Below are positions 7,188 through 15,501 of a stretch of DNA of 64,000 bases, in pieces. The translations under genes and the position numbers were made by a program. The notes under the pieces were generated by a model that was given only the letters and a program-made list of their open reading frames with translations, searched no databases and was not told where the DNA came from. This DNA is from Archangium sp. (lineage in GTDB: Bacteria; Myxococcota; Myxococcia; Myxococcales; Myxococcaceae), in assembly GCA_030681645.1 (NCBI GenBank), contig JAUXRX010000021.1, positions 1 through 64,000 on the forward strand, given 5' to 3'. Position 1 is the stretch's first letter. Each line of letters begins with the position of its first letter.

Positions 7188-9290
7188 ATGCAGCGCTTCG
7201 GCAGATCCGCGTTGGTCGTGTCGTCGTTCGTCTTGATGTTCGCGCTGCCCTCGTACGCTCAGCCCGCGCCAGCCGCGAAGGACACGTGCACCGACGGCTG
7301 TCACGAAGAGGTCGTCAACGAGTACCCGAAGCACAAAGACGTGAAGTGCATCGAGTGCCACCCCAACGTCACCGACGGCAAGGTCGAGCACGAGAGCGCC
7401 CTCGACGACACCCCCACCGAGAAGATGTGCGCCACCGCCGGGTGCCACCCGAACGAGGCGCAGAAGACCATCGCCGGCAAACACAAGGACGCGCCCTGCG
7501 AGACCTGCCACGGTGAGGTGCACGCCGACTTCAAGCGCAACGATGAGAAGGCCTGCAAGCAGTGCCACAAGGAAGAGGTGGTCGCCCACCTGGTGAGCAT
7601 GCACGCCAAGGCCGAGAAGCCCGTGCTCTGCGCCAACTGTCACGGCGACATGCACGACATCAAGCTCAAGAGCGATCCGCTCTCGCCGATGGGCAAGGTG
7701 CTGCAGGTGTCGACCTGCGGCGAGTGCCACGACACCGCCTCGGTGAAGCAGTTCCGCGCCAGCGTGCACGGGTCTGGCCTGCTCAAGTCGGGGCTCGCGG
7801 TGGCCCCCAGCTGCAGCAGCTGTCACGGCGCCCACGACATGGCGAAGGTGAAGGACCCCGCCTCGAAGGTCTCGCGCGACCACATCACCGAGACCTGCGG
7901 CGAGTGCCACGCCTTCATCGCCACCCGGTGGAAGAGCAGCCACCACGGCGAGGTCTTCGCCACGGGTACCCCCGAGGAGAAGCTGCGCGCGCCCACCTGC
8001 AAGCACTGCCATTCCGGGCACGCCACCGTCGACCCCACCGTCAACCGCAACCACCTCGCCATGGTGTCGACCTGCGAGGAATGCCACCCCAGCCAGTCGA
8101 AGAGCTACCGCCACAGCTTCCACGGCAAGGCGGTGGGGCTCGGCTTCGGCCTGGCGGCGACCTGCGCCGACTGCCACACGCCCCACGAGATGTTGCACGC
8201 GACGGACCCGAAATCGTCGGTCCACCCCAGCAACCTCAAGGCCACCTGCGGCCGTTGCCACCCCGGGGCGAACGACAACTTCGTGATGTTCATGCCGCAC
8301 GACGACCCCAGCAGCCCCGACGGCAACAAGGCCATCCACTACATCTGGCTGTTCATGACCACGCTGCTGATGGGCACGCTCGGGTTCTTCACCCTGCACA
8401 CGCTGCTGTGGCTGCAGCGCTCGATCGTGGGCTTCACCCGCAAGGAGTTCGAGCACGACACGGCCGGCCCGGTGTGGATCCGCCGCTTCCGCTCGGTGCA
8501 CATCTACATTCACCTCATGATCATCACCACCTTCCTCCTGCTCGCGGCCACGGGCCTCCCGCTCAAGTTCAGCGGCGAGCCGTGGACGGCGCCCCTGGCG
8601 ACGCTGCTGGGCGGGATCTCCGGCGCGCGCTGGCTGCACCGCCTCGCGGGCGTGTTCACCTTCGGCTACGGCATCTGGTTCGTGCTCTACCTGCTGCGCG
8701 AGATCGTGGTGCGCAGGCGCAGGGGCATGCTCACGGGCTGGCAGTCGATGGTGCCCAACCGCAAGGACCTCCAGGACGTCATCGCCAACCTGAAGTGGTT
8801 CCTCTACCTCGGCCCGCGGCCGAAGCTCGACCGCTGGGCGTACTGGGAGAAGTTCGACTTCTTCGCGGTCTTCTGGGGCGTGCCCGTCATCGGCATCTCC
8901 GGGCTCTTCCTGTGGAACGCGATGTGGGTCAGCCAGTATCTGCCCGGCTGGGTCCTCAACATCGCCTACCTCATCCACAGCGACGAGGCCCTGCTGGCCA
9001 CCGGCTTCATCTTCTTCTTCCACTTCTTCCACACGCACCTGCGGCCCGAGGCCTTCCCCCTGGACCCGGTGGTCTTCACCGGCTCGATGTCGCTGGAACG
9101 GTTCAAGGCCGAGCGCCCCGTGGAATACGAGCGCCTCCTCGAGTCAGGGGAGCTGGAGTCGTACAAGGTGCCACCGCCCAGCGAGGCGCTGATGAAGCGG
9201 GTGTACCGGTTCGGGTTCACCGCGCTCGCGTTGGGGGTGCTGCTCGGAGGGGCGCTGCTTTACGCGTTCTATTCCACGCTGTTCCACTGA
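7188..9290 (+). CDS. Multihaem cytochrome c / cytochrome b membrane fusion (CbcL-like layout)
   Basis: This 700-aa protein starts with a signal peptide (...LPSYA), then a haem domain to about residue 370 and a membrane part with about six helices. I count 13 haem sites: eleven CXXCH, one CX3CH (CTDGCH) at the start and one CX4CH (CATAGCH). The membrane part has conserved histidines (IHYIW, VHIYIHL, HRLAG, HFFHTHL), as in b-type cytochromes of hydrogenase or thiosulfate reductase subunits. Fusion of multihaem c to HydB-like cytochrome b is the plan of Geobacter CbcL, a low-potential quinol oxidase for extracellular electron transfer. An alternative is a tetrathionate- or nitrite-type reductase module. 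Confidence 0.85.
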   Translation: MQRFGRSALVVSSFVLMFALPSYAQPAPAAKDTCTDGCHEEVVNEYPKHKDVKCIECHPNVTDGKVEHESALDDTPTEKMCATAGCHPNEAQKTIAGKHKDAPCETCHGEVHADFKRNDEKACKQCHKEEVVAHLVSMHAKAEKPVLCANCHGDMHDIKLKSDPLSPMGKVLQVSTCGECHDTASVKQFRASVHGSGLLKSGLAVAPSCSSCHGAHDMAKVKDPASKVSRDHITETCGECHAFIATRWKSSHHGEVFATGTPEEKLRAPTCKHCHSGHATVDPTVNRNHLAMVSTCEECHPSQSKSYRHSFHGKAVGLGFGLAATCADCHTPHEMLHATDPKSSVHPSNLKATCGRCHPGANDNFVMFMPHDDPSSPDGNKAIHYIWLFMTTLLMGTLGFFTLHTLLWLQRSIVGFTRKEFEHDTAGPVWIRRFRSVHIYIHLMIITTFLLLAATGLPLKFSGEPWTAPLATLLGGISGARWLHRLAGVFTFGYGIWFVLYLLREIVVRRRRGMLTGWQSMVPNRKDLQDVIANLKWFLYLGPRPKLDRWAYWEKFDFFAVFWGVPVIGISGLFLWNAMWVSQYLPGWVLNIAYLIHSDEALLATGFIFFFHFFHTHLRPEAFPLDPVVFTGSMSLERFKAERPVEYERLLESGELESYKVPPPSEALMKRVYRFGFTALALGVLLGGALLYAFYSTLFH

Positions 9291-9333
9291 GCGGCCGGCT
9301 GCCTCGGGAAGGGGCGGTCGGTCTGGTCGGCTT

Positions 9334-9352
9334 CCTGCTCATCGCGAGCAGG
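9334..9352. terminator. Short hairpin downstream of the cytochrome fusion gene
   Basis: Arms CCTGCTC and GAGCAGG around ATCGC, 44 bp after the stop. No T-run follows, so terminator function is tentative. The rest of 9291-9585 shows no gene. Confidence 0.35.
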
Positions 9353-9585
9353 CACTCGGCTACCTGCAAGGACCCGAGAGTGACGAATTCCCCGGGAAGT
9401 ACGACGTGAGAGCCCAGCGTACAGCGGGCTGTACGGTGGTACCGCGCGTCGCCTTTTGAAGCGTCGAAGCCTGAATCAGTGCGTCGACGAGCGCCCGCAG
9501 TGAGGGGCCTGTGCGAGTCGAGCACCGGCCGAGGACCAGTCCAACCGCCGCCCCATGGGCTGCTTCTTGAAATGCACCCGCGCGC

Positions 9586-11286
9586 TCAAGTTCCTGCTCT
9601 GAGCAGGCGCGGCACCGCCGTGATCGCAAGGCCCAGCGCCAGAAACGCCACGACCAGGCTGCCGGCTTGCCCATTCGGAAGATCCTGCACGAGCACCTTC
9701 CCCCCTCCGAGCACGAGCGCTCCCCACGCCGCCCAGCTGAACTCGATGGGCCCTCCGAGCCTCCGCGCGAACGCGAGCCCGACCGCGGCGCCGCACAACG
9801 ACAACGTGCGCAGCAGGATGACGAGCCCCGCCGCCGCCCCTTCCCCACCGAGCAGCGCGCGCGCGCCGTGTGCCCCGAGCGCGACGCCACCCAGCACCAC
9901 CAGCGCCAGCAGCGTCATCGCGAGGAAGCGGGAGGCCGCCTCGGCCCTGTCCTTCAAGCGCACCGTCATCAGCGCCCAGCTCGCGAGCGCCAGGCCCACC
10001 AGCGCCGCGGCGATGGGCGTCAGCCTGGCCCACTCTCCCGCGGGTGCGCGCAGCAGCCCGCTGAGGATCAGCTCGAGCGTTCCGCCTGGCACGGTGCCCG
10101 CCCAGCCCAGCACCGCCGCGCCCCCCCACAGCAGCGGCGTCATCCTCCCGCGACCGAGCGCCGCCAGCCCCAGCCCGACCGAGGCCCAGAACACACCCAG
10201 GGCCGGTCCACCCAGCACCAGCGGCCCCGAGGCGAAGGTGAGCGCCATGCCCAGCACCCCGAAGAACCAGCTGTCGAAGGTGCGCTCGAGTGACGCGAGC
10301 CAGATCGCCGTCACCAGCGCGCCCGTGGCGACCAGCAGGCCCCACGGTCCCGCCGCGCCGTGCACCCGGGTGATGGTGAGCAGCCCCACCGTCAACACCA
10401 CCGCCGTCTGCACCACCTCGAAGGCGCGCACCGGGTGGTCGCGCAGCCACGTGCCGAGGAAGAGCGCGAGCACGTAGACCCCGATGACGCCCTGGGTGAC
10501 GAGCACGATGGCGCCCAGCGCGCCCTGCTCGGCCTCGGGCCGCGCCGAGAGACTGAACACCAGGCGCAGCGCCGCGAGGTCGAGGAAGAGCGCGACCGGC
10601 CAGCGCAGGTGAGGCCACTGCCTGAACTCCGCGAACACCACCGAGGCCAGGCCCAGGGTCGCCAGCACCACGAAGAACGGCAGCGGCGTGTCGGTCGCGC
10701 GCAACAGCCCCGCGCCCGCGGCGAGGCAGCCCAGCTCGGCCATCCACGCCACCTCCGGCAGCCGGTGACGCCAGGACGTCGCCAACAGCAGGCCGGTGAA
10801 GGTGGCGAGCACGAGCGCGACCAGCGGTGGCGACGCGAGCCCCGACCTCGAGCCCATCTCCAGCAGCAGGGCGAAGCCGATGAGCGCGCCGACCGCCGAG
10901 TGGAACGCGCCGCTCAGCCGCCGCCCCGTGCCCGCGTCGCGCCAGGCGAGGAACACCTGCAGCGCCGCGAAGGCGAGCCCCAGCGTGACCCCCACCGGCC
11001 GCGTCACCAGCTCGCGCTCGGTGATCAACCGGAAGACGAAGGCCCCGGCGATCATCATCAGCGACCGCCCCACCAGCGGCACCGCCGAGCGCGCCGAGTC
11101 GGGGTCGATTCCCTTCAGCGCGTCGGGCAGGGGCACCGGCTCGGCGTCTGCGCCGAAAGGAACGCGCACGGCCACCTGGGCCGGGCGCGCAGGTTGCGCG
11201 TCGAGCCGCGCCCGGAGTTGATCCACGGTCTTCGAGAGCTCTTCGACTTTCTGCTCGAGCTCGTGGAGTCGTTTCTCCATGCGCAC
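9586..11286 (-). CDS. Polytopic membrane protein with N-terminal coiled coil (DUF2339-like)
   Basis: A 566-aa protein: residues 3-35 form a charged coiled coil (KRLHELEQKVEELSKTVDQL), a Pro-rich linker follows, and from about residue 70 the chain is a near-continuous series of hydrophobic helices, probably 14 or more. This arrangement matches DUF2339 family membrane proteins of unknown function. The GTG at 11286 is favoured because GGAG lies seven bases upstream; an ATG six bases later is the alternative. It is followed by the flank of the cytochrome locus and preceded by a lipoprotein gene 62 bp away. No enzymatic motif was seen. Confidence 0.7.
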   Translation of the reverse strand: MRMEKRLHELEQKVEELSKTVDQLRARLDAQPARPAQVAVRVPFGADAEPVPLPDALKGIDPDSARSAVPLVGRSLMMIAGAFVFRLITERELVTRPVGVTLGLAFAALQVFLAWRDAGTGRRLSGAFHSAVGALIGFALLLEMGSRSGLASPPLVALVLATFTGLLLATSWRHRLPEVAWMAELGCLAAGAGLLRATDTPLPFFVVLATLGLASVVFAEFRQWPHLRWPVALFLDLAALRLVFSLSARPEAEQGALGAIVLVTQGVIGVYVLALFLGTWLRDHPVRAFEVVQTAVVLTVGLLTITRVHGAAGPWGLLVATGALVTAIWLASLERTFDSWFFGVLGMALTFASGPLVLGGPALGVFWASVGLGLAALGRGRMTPLLWGGAAVLGWAGTVPGGTLELILSGLLRAPAGEWARLTPIAAALVGLALASWALMTVRLKDRAEAASRFLAMTLLALVVLGGVALGAHGARALLGGEGAAAGLVILLRTLSLCGAAVGLAFARRLGGPIEFSWAAWGALVLGGGKVLVQDLPNGQAGSLVVAFLALGLAITAVPRLLRAGT

Positions 11287-11347
11287 GATCAGTCTCCGCT
11301 CGTCACCTCCGCGAAGAAAGCCGCAGAAATTGCGCGTACAGAATTAC

Positions 11348-11992
11348 TCACGGTTGCCATTGCAGCTGCCCATCACTGCAAATGCGCACACCCTGGTCGC
11401 ACTCGTCGACCAGCGTCTCGAAGCCGAGGTAGACGTCCTGCTCGACCTTGTCGAAGAGCACGGGGCAGCTGTAGGCACACCCCACCAGCTGGGCCTTGTC
11501 GAACGCGGGCAGCGCCTCGTTGCCCGCGGGCAACAGGCTGTCGCAGCCCTGGGCGGTGCCCACCACGCGCACCAGCACGAACTCGTCGGGCGCGTCGGCC
11601 AGGGCCTCCTTCGCCCCCGAGGCCCGGAACGCGGCGAGCAACGCGGCACGCAGCTCCTTCCTCGGCGCGCCCGGCGCGGGGAGGGTGACGTCGATGCAGC
11701 TGCGGGTGGACTGAATGGGCACGCAGTCGTGCGTGGCGCACCACTTGACCAACTGGCCGGTGCGGCAGCCGGGGACGCCCCCGAGCCGCACGAAGTCGAT
11801 CACCAGGCTGGCCCGGCCGTCGGCAGGCAGGCGCGAGAGCAGGAGGTTCTGCGCCGAGTCCTTGCACAGGAAGCCGTCGAGCCCTTCGCCCTCGTCGCCG
11901 AAGGTGAGCGAGACCGAGCGCGTCTCCACGCACGAGCAGAGCAGGAGCAGCGCGGCCACCAGGCCCCACCCCCTCGGGAAGAACGGGGTCAC
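11348..11992 (-). CDS. Cysteine-rich lipoprotein of unknown function
   Basis: Translation from GTG 11992 gives 214 aa beginning with a basic then hydrophobic stretch (PRGWGLVAALLLLCSC), a lipobox-type signal. The mature part has about ten scattered cysteines (for example CKDSAQN, CRTGQLVKWCATHDC, CAYSC, CDQGVRIC), suggesting a disulfide-rich periplasmic domain. The GTG start overlaps the TGA of the upstream PEGA-protein gene by 4 bp (GTGA), so the pair is translationally coupled. I do not recognise the family. A longer frame continues upstream, but it is only the shadow of the PEGA gene. Confidence 0.75.
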   Translation of the reverse strand: MTPFFPRGWGLVAALLLLCSCVETRSVSLTFGDEGEGLDGFLCKDSAQNLLLSRLPADGRASLVIDFVRLGGVPGCRTGQLVKWCATHDCVPIQSTRSCIDVTLPAPGAPRKELRAALLAAFRASGAKEALADAPDEFVLVRVVGTAQGCDSLLPAGNEALPAFDKAQLVGCAYSCPVLFDKVEQDVYLGFETLVDECDQGVRICSDGQLQWQP

Positions 11993-13080
11993 GGGTTGAG
12001 CTCCACCCGGGTGATGGTCTGCCGGTTGCCCACCACCACCGCGGTGGTCACCCCCGCCGCGACCGCCGCCGCGCCCACCGCCAGCCAGAAGGGCCAGCGC
12101 CGGTAGAGGGGCGGGGCTTCCTCGACGACCTGGCCGCGCACCAGCAGGTCTCGCACCAGCCCCTCGGCGTCGCCTTCGCGCTCGCCACGCGCCTTGAGCA
12201 CCCCGTCGACGGCGAGCGCCCCCCGCAACGTCTTCGGCGCCGCGGGGTCCGCCGACATCACCAGCAGGCGCGGCGCGCGGAGCGAGGTGGACAGGAGCCG
12301 CACCGAGGCCTCGGAGTCGAGCGCCTCGCCCTGCGCTCTGCGCCGGCGCCACTGCGTCGCCGCCAACTCGGGCGCGGCGGCCTCGAGGGTGAACGCCGCG
12401 GCGGCCTCCCCGGTCGAGACGGTGCGCCACGACGGGGTGTAGCCGTCAGCCGACACCCGCACCACATGACCTCCGGCCAGCAGCTCCATGGTGCAGGGCG
12501 TCGTGCAGGCCGCGGGCCGACCATCGAGGTCCACCGTCGCGCCCTCGGGAACACTGGAAAAGCTGACGCGCCGGGCCTCGCGCGCGCCCACCTCGGTGAA
12601 GGCTCGAGCCAACAGGGCCTCGGCGTCAGGGGTGGTGGAGCCCACGTCTTCGGGCAGCGTGAGCTGGAACGAGGCGAGCGCCTCGGCGGCGGTGCGTGCG
12701 GGCTCCGGTTGTTTCGCCCCCACGTGACAGGCGGTGCGCCAGGTGAGGAGCCGGGCCGCGAGCAGGCGCTCCCCCGAGGCGAGCAGCTCGGCAGCGGCCG
12801 CGTCGCCCTCGAGCAGGCGCAGGCACTCGGCGAAGTTCGCGCTCACGTAGGCCTTGCGCGCGGCCGCCAGCCTGGTGGGCCAGTCATCTCCGTTCATCCC
12901 GGGCGGGGCCGGGGGGCGGGCTTCCGCTGGGGCGTCGCTCAGCCGCAGCTCGACGGGCAGCTCGACGGCCGAGAGCGTCGCCTTCAGCTGGGCTGCCCCC
13001 GGGCCCTGCACCACCACCGTCACTGAAGGTGCGCCCGCGGGTGCGGCGGACAGGACGAGGGTCACGAGCCACGCGGTCAT
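11989..13080 (-). CDS. PEGA-domain protein with C-terminal membrane anchor
   Basis: A 363-aa protein with signal peptide (MTAWLVTLVLSAAPAGA), a helical region with TPR-like character (about 65-160; AYVSANFAECLRLLEGD), and a PEGA domain (about 172-220: SVPEGATVDLDGRPAACTTPCTMELLAGGHVVRVSADGY, quoted here in broken form as SVPEGATVDLDG ... GGHVVRVSADGY). A membrane helix near 330-350 (WLAVGAAAVAAGVTTAVVV) ends the protein. PEGA repeats are linked to surface layers and kinase tails in myxobacteria. It is coupled to the cysteine-rich lipoprotein, so the two probably work together at the envelope. The function is unknown. Confidence 0.75.
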   Translation of the reverse strand: MTAWLVTLVLSAAPAGAPSVTVVVQGPGAAQLKATLSAVELPVELRLSDAPAEARPPAPPGMNGDDWPTRLAAARKAYVSANFAECLRLLEGDAAAAELLASGERLLAARLLTWRTACHVGAKQPEPARTAAEALASFQLTLPEDVGSTTPDAEALLARAFTEVGAREARRVSFSSVPEGATVDLDGRPAACTTPCTMELLAGGHVVRVSADGYTPSWRTVSTGEAAAAFTLEAAAPELAATQWRRRRAQGEALDSEASVRLLSTSLRAPRLLVMSADPAAPKTLRGALAVDGVLKARGEREGDAEGLVRDLLVRGQVVEEAPPLYRRWPFWLAVGAAAVAAGVTTAVVVGNRQTITRVELNP

Positions 13081-13101
13081 GCGCGACTGCCTAGCATGCC
13101 G

Positions 13102-13129
13102 CCGTTCACCCCAGCGCGGAGTCGAGGCG
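13102..13129 (+). repeat. Dispersed short repeat (variant copy)
   Basis: CCGTTCACCCC then AGCGCGGAGTCGAGG occupies most of the 60-bp gap between the redoxin gene and the PEGA gene, with one extra base relative to the consensus. Confidence 0.65.
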
Positions 13130-13140
13130 CCCCAGCCGCA

Positions 13141-13848
13141 TCACGCCCCGGCGTGCGAGTGGCAGCTGCGGCACAGCGCCCGGCCCGCGCGCGCGCCCAC
13201 GTCGTCGCCCAGCAGGCGCTGCGGCAGCGCCACGGGGATGCCCACCGTCGCGGCCCCGGGCGCGTCGAGTGAGCAGCCGAACACCGCGTGCCCGCGCTGA
13301 TCAGCAGTGCCCTCATCGACCAGCGAGAGCACCCGCTGCAGCCCGAGGTTGTCGCCCGAGTGTCCGCGCGAGGCGGTGATGCCTCCGCTGAAGACGAGCT
13401 TCCCCGCGGCGTCGTAGAGCACCAGCTCGCCCGAGGTGCCCGCGTGGAAGAGGCGATGCTCGCGGCCGCCGAGGTCCTCGCGCACCGTCACGCCGGGGAT
13501 CGCCGTGGCCAGCGTCCAGATGGGGGTGCGGCTCCATTCCGCCGGGCGATCCTCGGGGCGCAGGAAGAGCACAGTGGCCTGCACCCGGCCTCCCGTGCGG
13601 TTCATCAACACGTTGAGCTCGTCGAGCGTGGCGCGCATGCAGGCGCAGTACGGGTGCGCCAGCATCACCAGGGTGAACTCCGGCCCCCGGTGCACCGACG
13701 TCTCTGCCGGCCAGGTCGCCGGGGGCGCGACGACCGGGGCGGGCCGCACGTCGTGGAAGATGAGCAGGCCGAAGCCCAACACGAGCAGCATCACCCACGC
13801 GCCCACCGCGAGGCCCGTCACGGCGCGGGCGACCTGGCGCAGCCTCAT
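13141..13848 (-). CDS. Membrane-anchored thioredoxin-fold protein with C-terminal CXXCH
   Basis: A 235-aa protein with one N-terminal membrane helix (about 9-31) and a periplasmic domain containing HPYCACMRATLDEL, a redox-type CxC followed by the helix typical of thioredoxin-fold (RedB-like) proteins. It then has the conserved-looking FSGGITASRGHSGDN and VFGCSL. Unlike what I know of such proteins, it runs on for ~35 residues and ends with CRSCH, a possible haem c site. It is the last gene of a seven-gene signalling operon (ATGA overlap with the response regulator), suggesting it is an output or redox partner of that pathway. No substrate is known. Confidence 0.7.
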   Translation of the reverse strand: MRLRQVARAVTGLAVGAWVMLLVLGFGLLIFHDVRPAPVVAPPATWPAETSVHRGPEFTLVMLAHPYCACMRATLDELNVLMNRTGGRVQATVLFLRPEDRPAEWSRTPIWTLATAIPGVTVREDLGGREHRLFHAGTSGELVLYDAAGKLVFSGGITASRGHSGDNLGLQRVLSLVDEGTADQRGHAVFGCSLDAPGAATVGIPVALPQRLLGDDVGARAGRALCRSCHSHAGA

Positions 13849-14177
13849 GCGAACCCCGCGAGCAGCCCCTGCAGCACCGCGTAGCTCTCGCCCTTCGTGG
13901 TCACCCCGTCCACCAGCGCGTCCAGGCCCGCCACGTCGGAGCCCGAGGTGAGGACGATGCGCGTCTGCGGGTGCAGGCGGATGTCGGGAATGAGCGTGAC
14001 GCCGTTGCCATCGGGCAAGCCGAGGTCGAGCAGCACCACGTCGTAGTGGCCCGCCTGCAGCCGCTCTCGCGCCTGCGCGCAGGACTCGGCCTCGTCCACC
14101 TGGTGGCCGTCGTCTTCGAGCAGCGCCAGCAGCGTGAGCCGGTTCACCGCCACGTCGTCGACGACGAGCAGCTTCAC
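13845..14177 (-). CDS. Single-domain response regulator
   Basis: A 110-aa CheY-like receiver: acidic pair VVDD near the N-terminus, phosphoacceptor Asp in VVLLDLGLPDGNG, conserved Thr/Ser in IVLTSGSD. The late lysine is placed oddly (VTTKGES), so the C-terminal part is divergent. No output domain, so it should signal by protein contact or as a phosphate relay. GTG 14177 overlaps the TGA of the upstream kinase gene by 4 bp, with GAGGG upstream. It sits between kinase-type proteins and the thioredoxin-fold protein. Confidence 0.85.
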   Translation of the reverse strand: MKLLVVDDVAVNRLTLLALLEDDGHQVDEAESCAQARERLQAGHYDVVLLDLGLPDGNGVTLIPDIRLHPQTRIVLTSGSDVAGLDALVDGVTTKGESYAVLQGLLAGFA

Positions 14178-14848
14178 GCCGGAGCCCTCAGGCGCAGCTC
14201 GACCACGCCCCCTCCGGCAGCGCCGTTCTCCACCACCAGGTCGCCGCCTGCGTTCCGCACCATCCTCCAGGCCACCGCGAGGCCCAGGCCGGCTCTGCCC
14301 GGGCGCGTCGACTCGAGCGGGGCGATCGCCTTCGCGAGGCGCGCGGGCGGAAAGCCGGGCCCGCTGTCTTCGACACGAACGCTCGGTCCCGCCTCGGGGC
14401 CCGTGACCGTGATGGTGACCCGGCGTTCTGCCGCGGGCCCGAGCGCATCGACCGCGTTGTCGAGCACCGCGCGCAGCGCGAGCGTGAGCGGGCCGGCCCC
14501 GATGGCGGCCTCCACCTGCTCGTCGAGCCGCAGCAGCACCTCGGCGCCTTCCGTCACCGGGTGGCCGCTCAGGGCCGCGCGCACGCAGTGGGCGACGCAC
14601 ACCACCGGCGGCGCCTCGACCACGCCCGAGCCGGCCCGCTCGCCCAGCACGTCTTCCAGTTCCTTGAGCTGGGCCTCGATCAGGCTGAAGAAGTCGGCGA
14701 CGCGCGGCTCGGCCCAGAGCGGGCTCTTCTCGGTCTTCTTGCGCAGGAAGAAGGCGGCGTTGCGAATCGCGCCCACCTTGTTGCGCGCGTCGTGGCGAAG
14801 CACGCCCTGCACCGCCTCGGCGATGGCGCGTCTCTCGAGGTCTCTCAT
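14174..14848 (-). CDS. Soluble histidine kinase (DHp-HATPase only)
   Basis: A 224-aa protein without membrane or sensor region. The H-box is LRHDARNKVGAIRNA, the N-box LDNAVDAL, G1 VEDSGPGFP and G2 GRAGLGLAVA. The HxxRN form of the H-box is like HisKA-type kinases whose His is followed by Arg-Asn. Lacking an input domain, it probably depends on partners made from the same operon. ATG 14848 overlaps the previous TGA by 4 bp. It may be a phosphotransfer partner for the adjacent single-domain regulator. Confidence 0.8.
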   Translation of the reverse strand: MRDLERRAIAEAVQGVLRHDARNKVGAIRNAAFFLRKKTEKSPLWAEPRVADFFSLIEAQLKELEDVLGERAGSGVVEAPPVVCVAHCVRAALSGHPVTEGAEVLLRLDEQVEAAIGAGPLTLALRAVLDNAVDALGPAAERRVTITVTGPEAGPSVRVEDSGPGFPPARLAKAIAPLESTRPGRAGLGLAVAWRMVRNAGGDLVVENGAAGGGVVELRLRAPA

Positions 14849-15501
14849 GCGGGGTCTCCGGGGAGCGTGAGGGTGGCCACCGACGTGCCGGCGGCGTCGT
14901 CGAGCTGCAGGTGCCCGCCGTGCGCGAGCGCCACTGCCTTCGCCACGGGAAGCCCCAGCCCCAGGGTCCTCGCGTGCCGGGTGAAGAAGGGGTCGATCGC
15001 CTGCACGGGAAAGCCGGGGCCGCCGTTGCCGACCCGCGCCACGAAGGCGTGACCTTCGACGCCCGCCGCGAGCGAGACGGGCGCGCCGGGCGGGCCGGCC
15101 TCGAGCGCGTTGGCGAGCAGCTCGCTCACCGCGAGCGCCGCGCCCCGGGGATCGATGGAGAGGCGGCGGCCCCGCGCGACCTCGAGCACCACGCGCTTCG
15201 CGTCAGCTCCGAGGGGCTGCAGCGCGAGGTCGATCACCTCGTCGACGCTGGTGTCCTGCCGGGTGACGAAGAACGCCTGCGGCAGGCGGAGGACGCGGTC
15301 CAGGCGGGTGCGCAGGGTGTCCATCGCGGCCTCGAGCGTGCGCAGCGAGGTGGTGAACTCGGGGGGCGCCTGGGCCGTCTTCCGCTCGAGCAGGAAGAGG
15401 GCGTTGAGCGCGGTCTGCAGGGGCCCGGCGAGCTCGTGCCCCACGGCCGAGAAGCTCTTCGCCACCAGGCGCAGGGACGCTTCCGACTCGTCCCCGCTCA
15501 C
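14845..15501 (-). CDS. Soluble histidine-kinase-like protein
   Basis: A 218-aa protein of the same size and plan as its downstream neighbour: H-box FSAVGHELAGPLQTAL, helical dimerisation region, N-box VSELLANALEAG, G1-like VGNGGPGFP and G2-like TLGLGLPVAKAV. The two may be ancient duplicates. The G1 aspartate is replaced by Asn (VGNGGPG), so ATP binding may be weakened and it could serve as a phosphotransfer protein rather than a kinase. GTG 15501 overlaps the upstream TGA by 4 bp. Confidence 0.75.
   Translation of the reverse strand: MSGDESEASLRLVAKSFSAVGHELAGPLQTALNALFLLERKTAQAPPEFTTSLRTLEAAMDTLRTRLDRVLRLPQAFFVTRQDTSVDEVIDLALQPLGADAKRVVLEVARGRRLSIDPRGAALAVSELLANALEAGPPGAPVSLAAGVEGHAFVARVGNGGPGFPVQAIDPFFTRHARTLGLGLPVAKAVALAHGGHLQLDDAAGTSVATLTLPGDPA

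Noticed and set aside
11993..12430. Upstream extension of the cysteine-rich lipoprotein reading frame
   Set aside because: It lies inside the PEGA gene in another frame; the GTGA overlap and the lipobox mark the real start at 11992.
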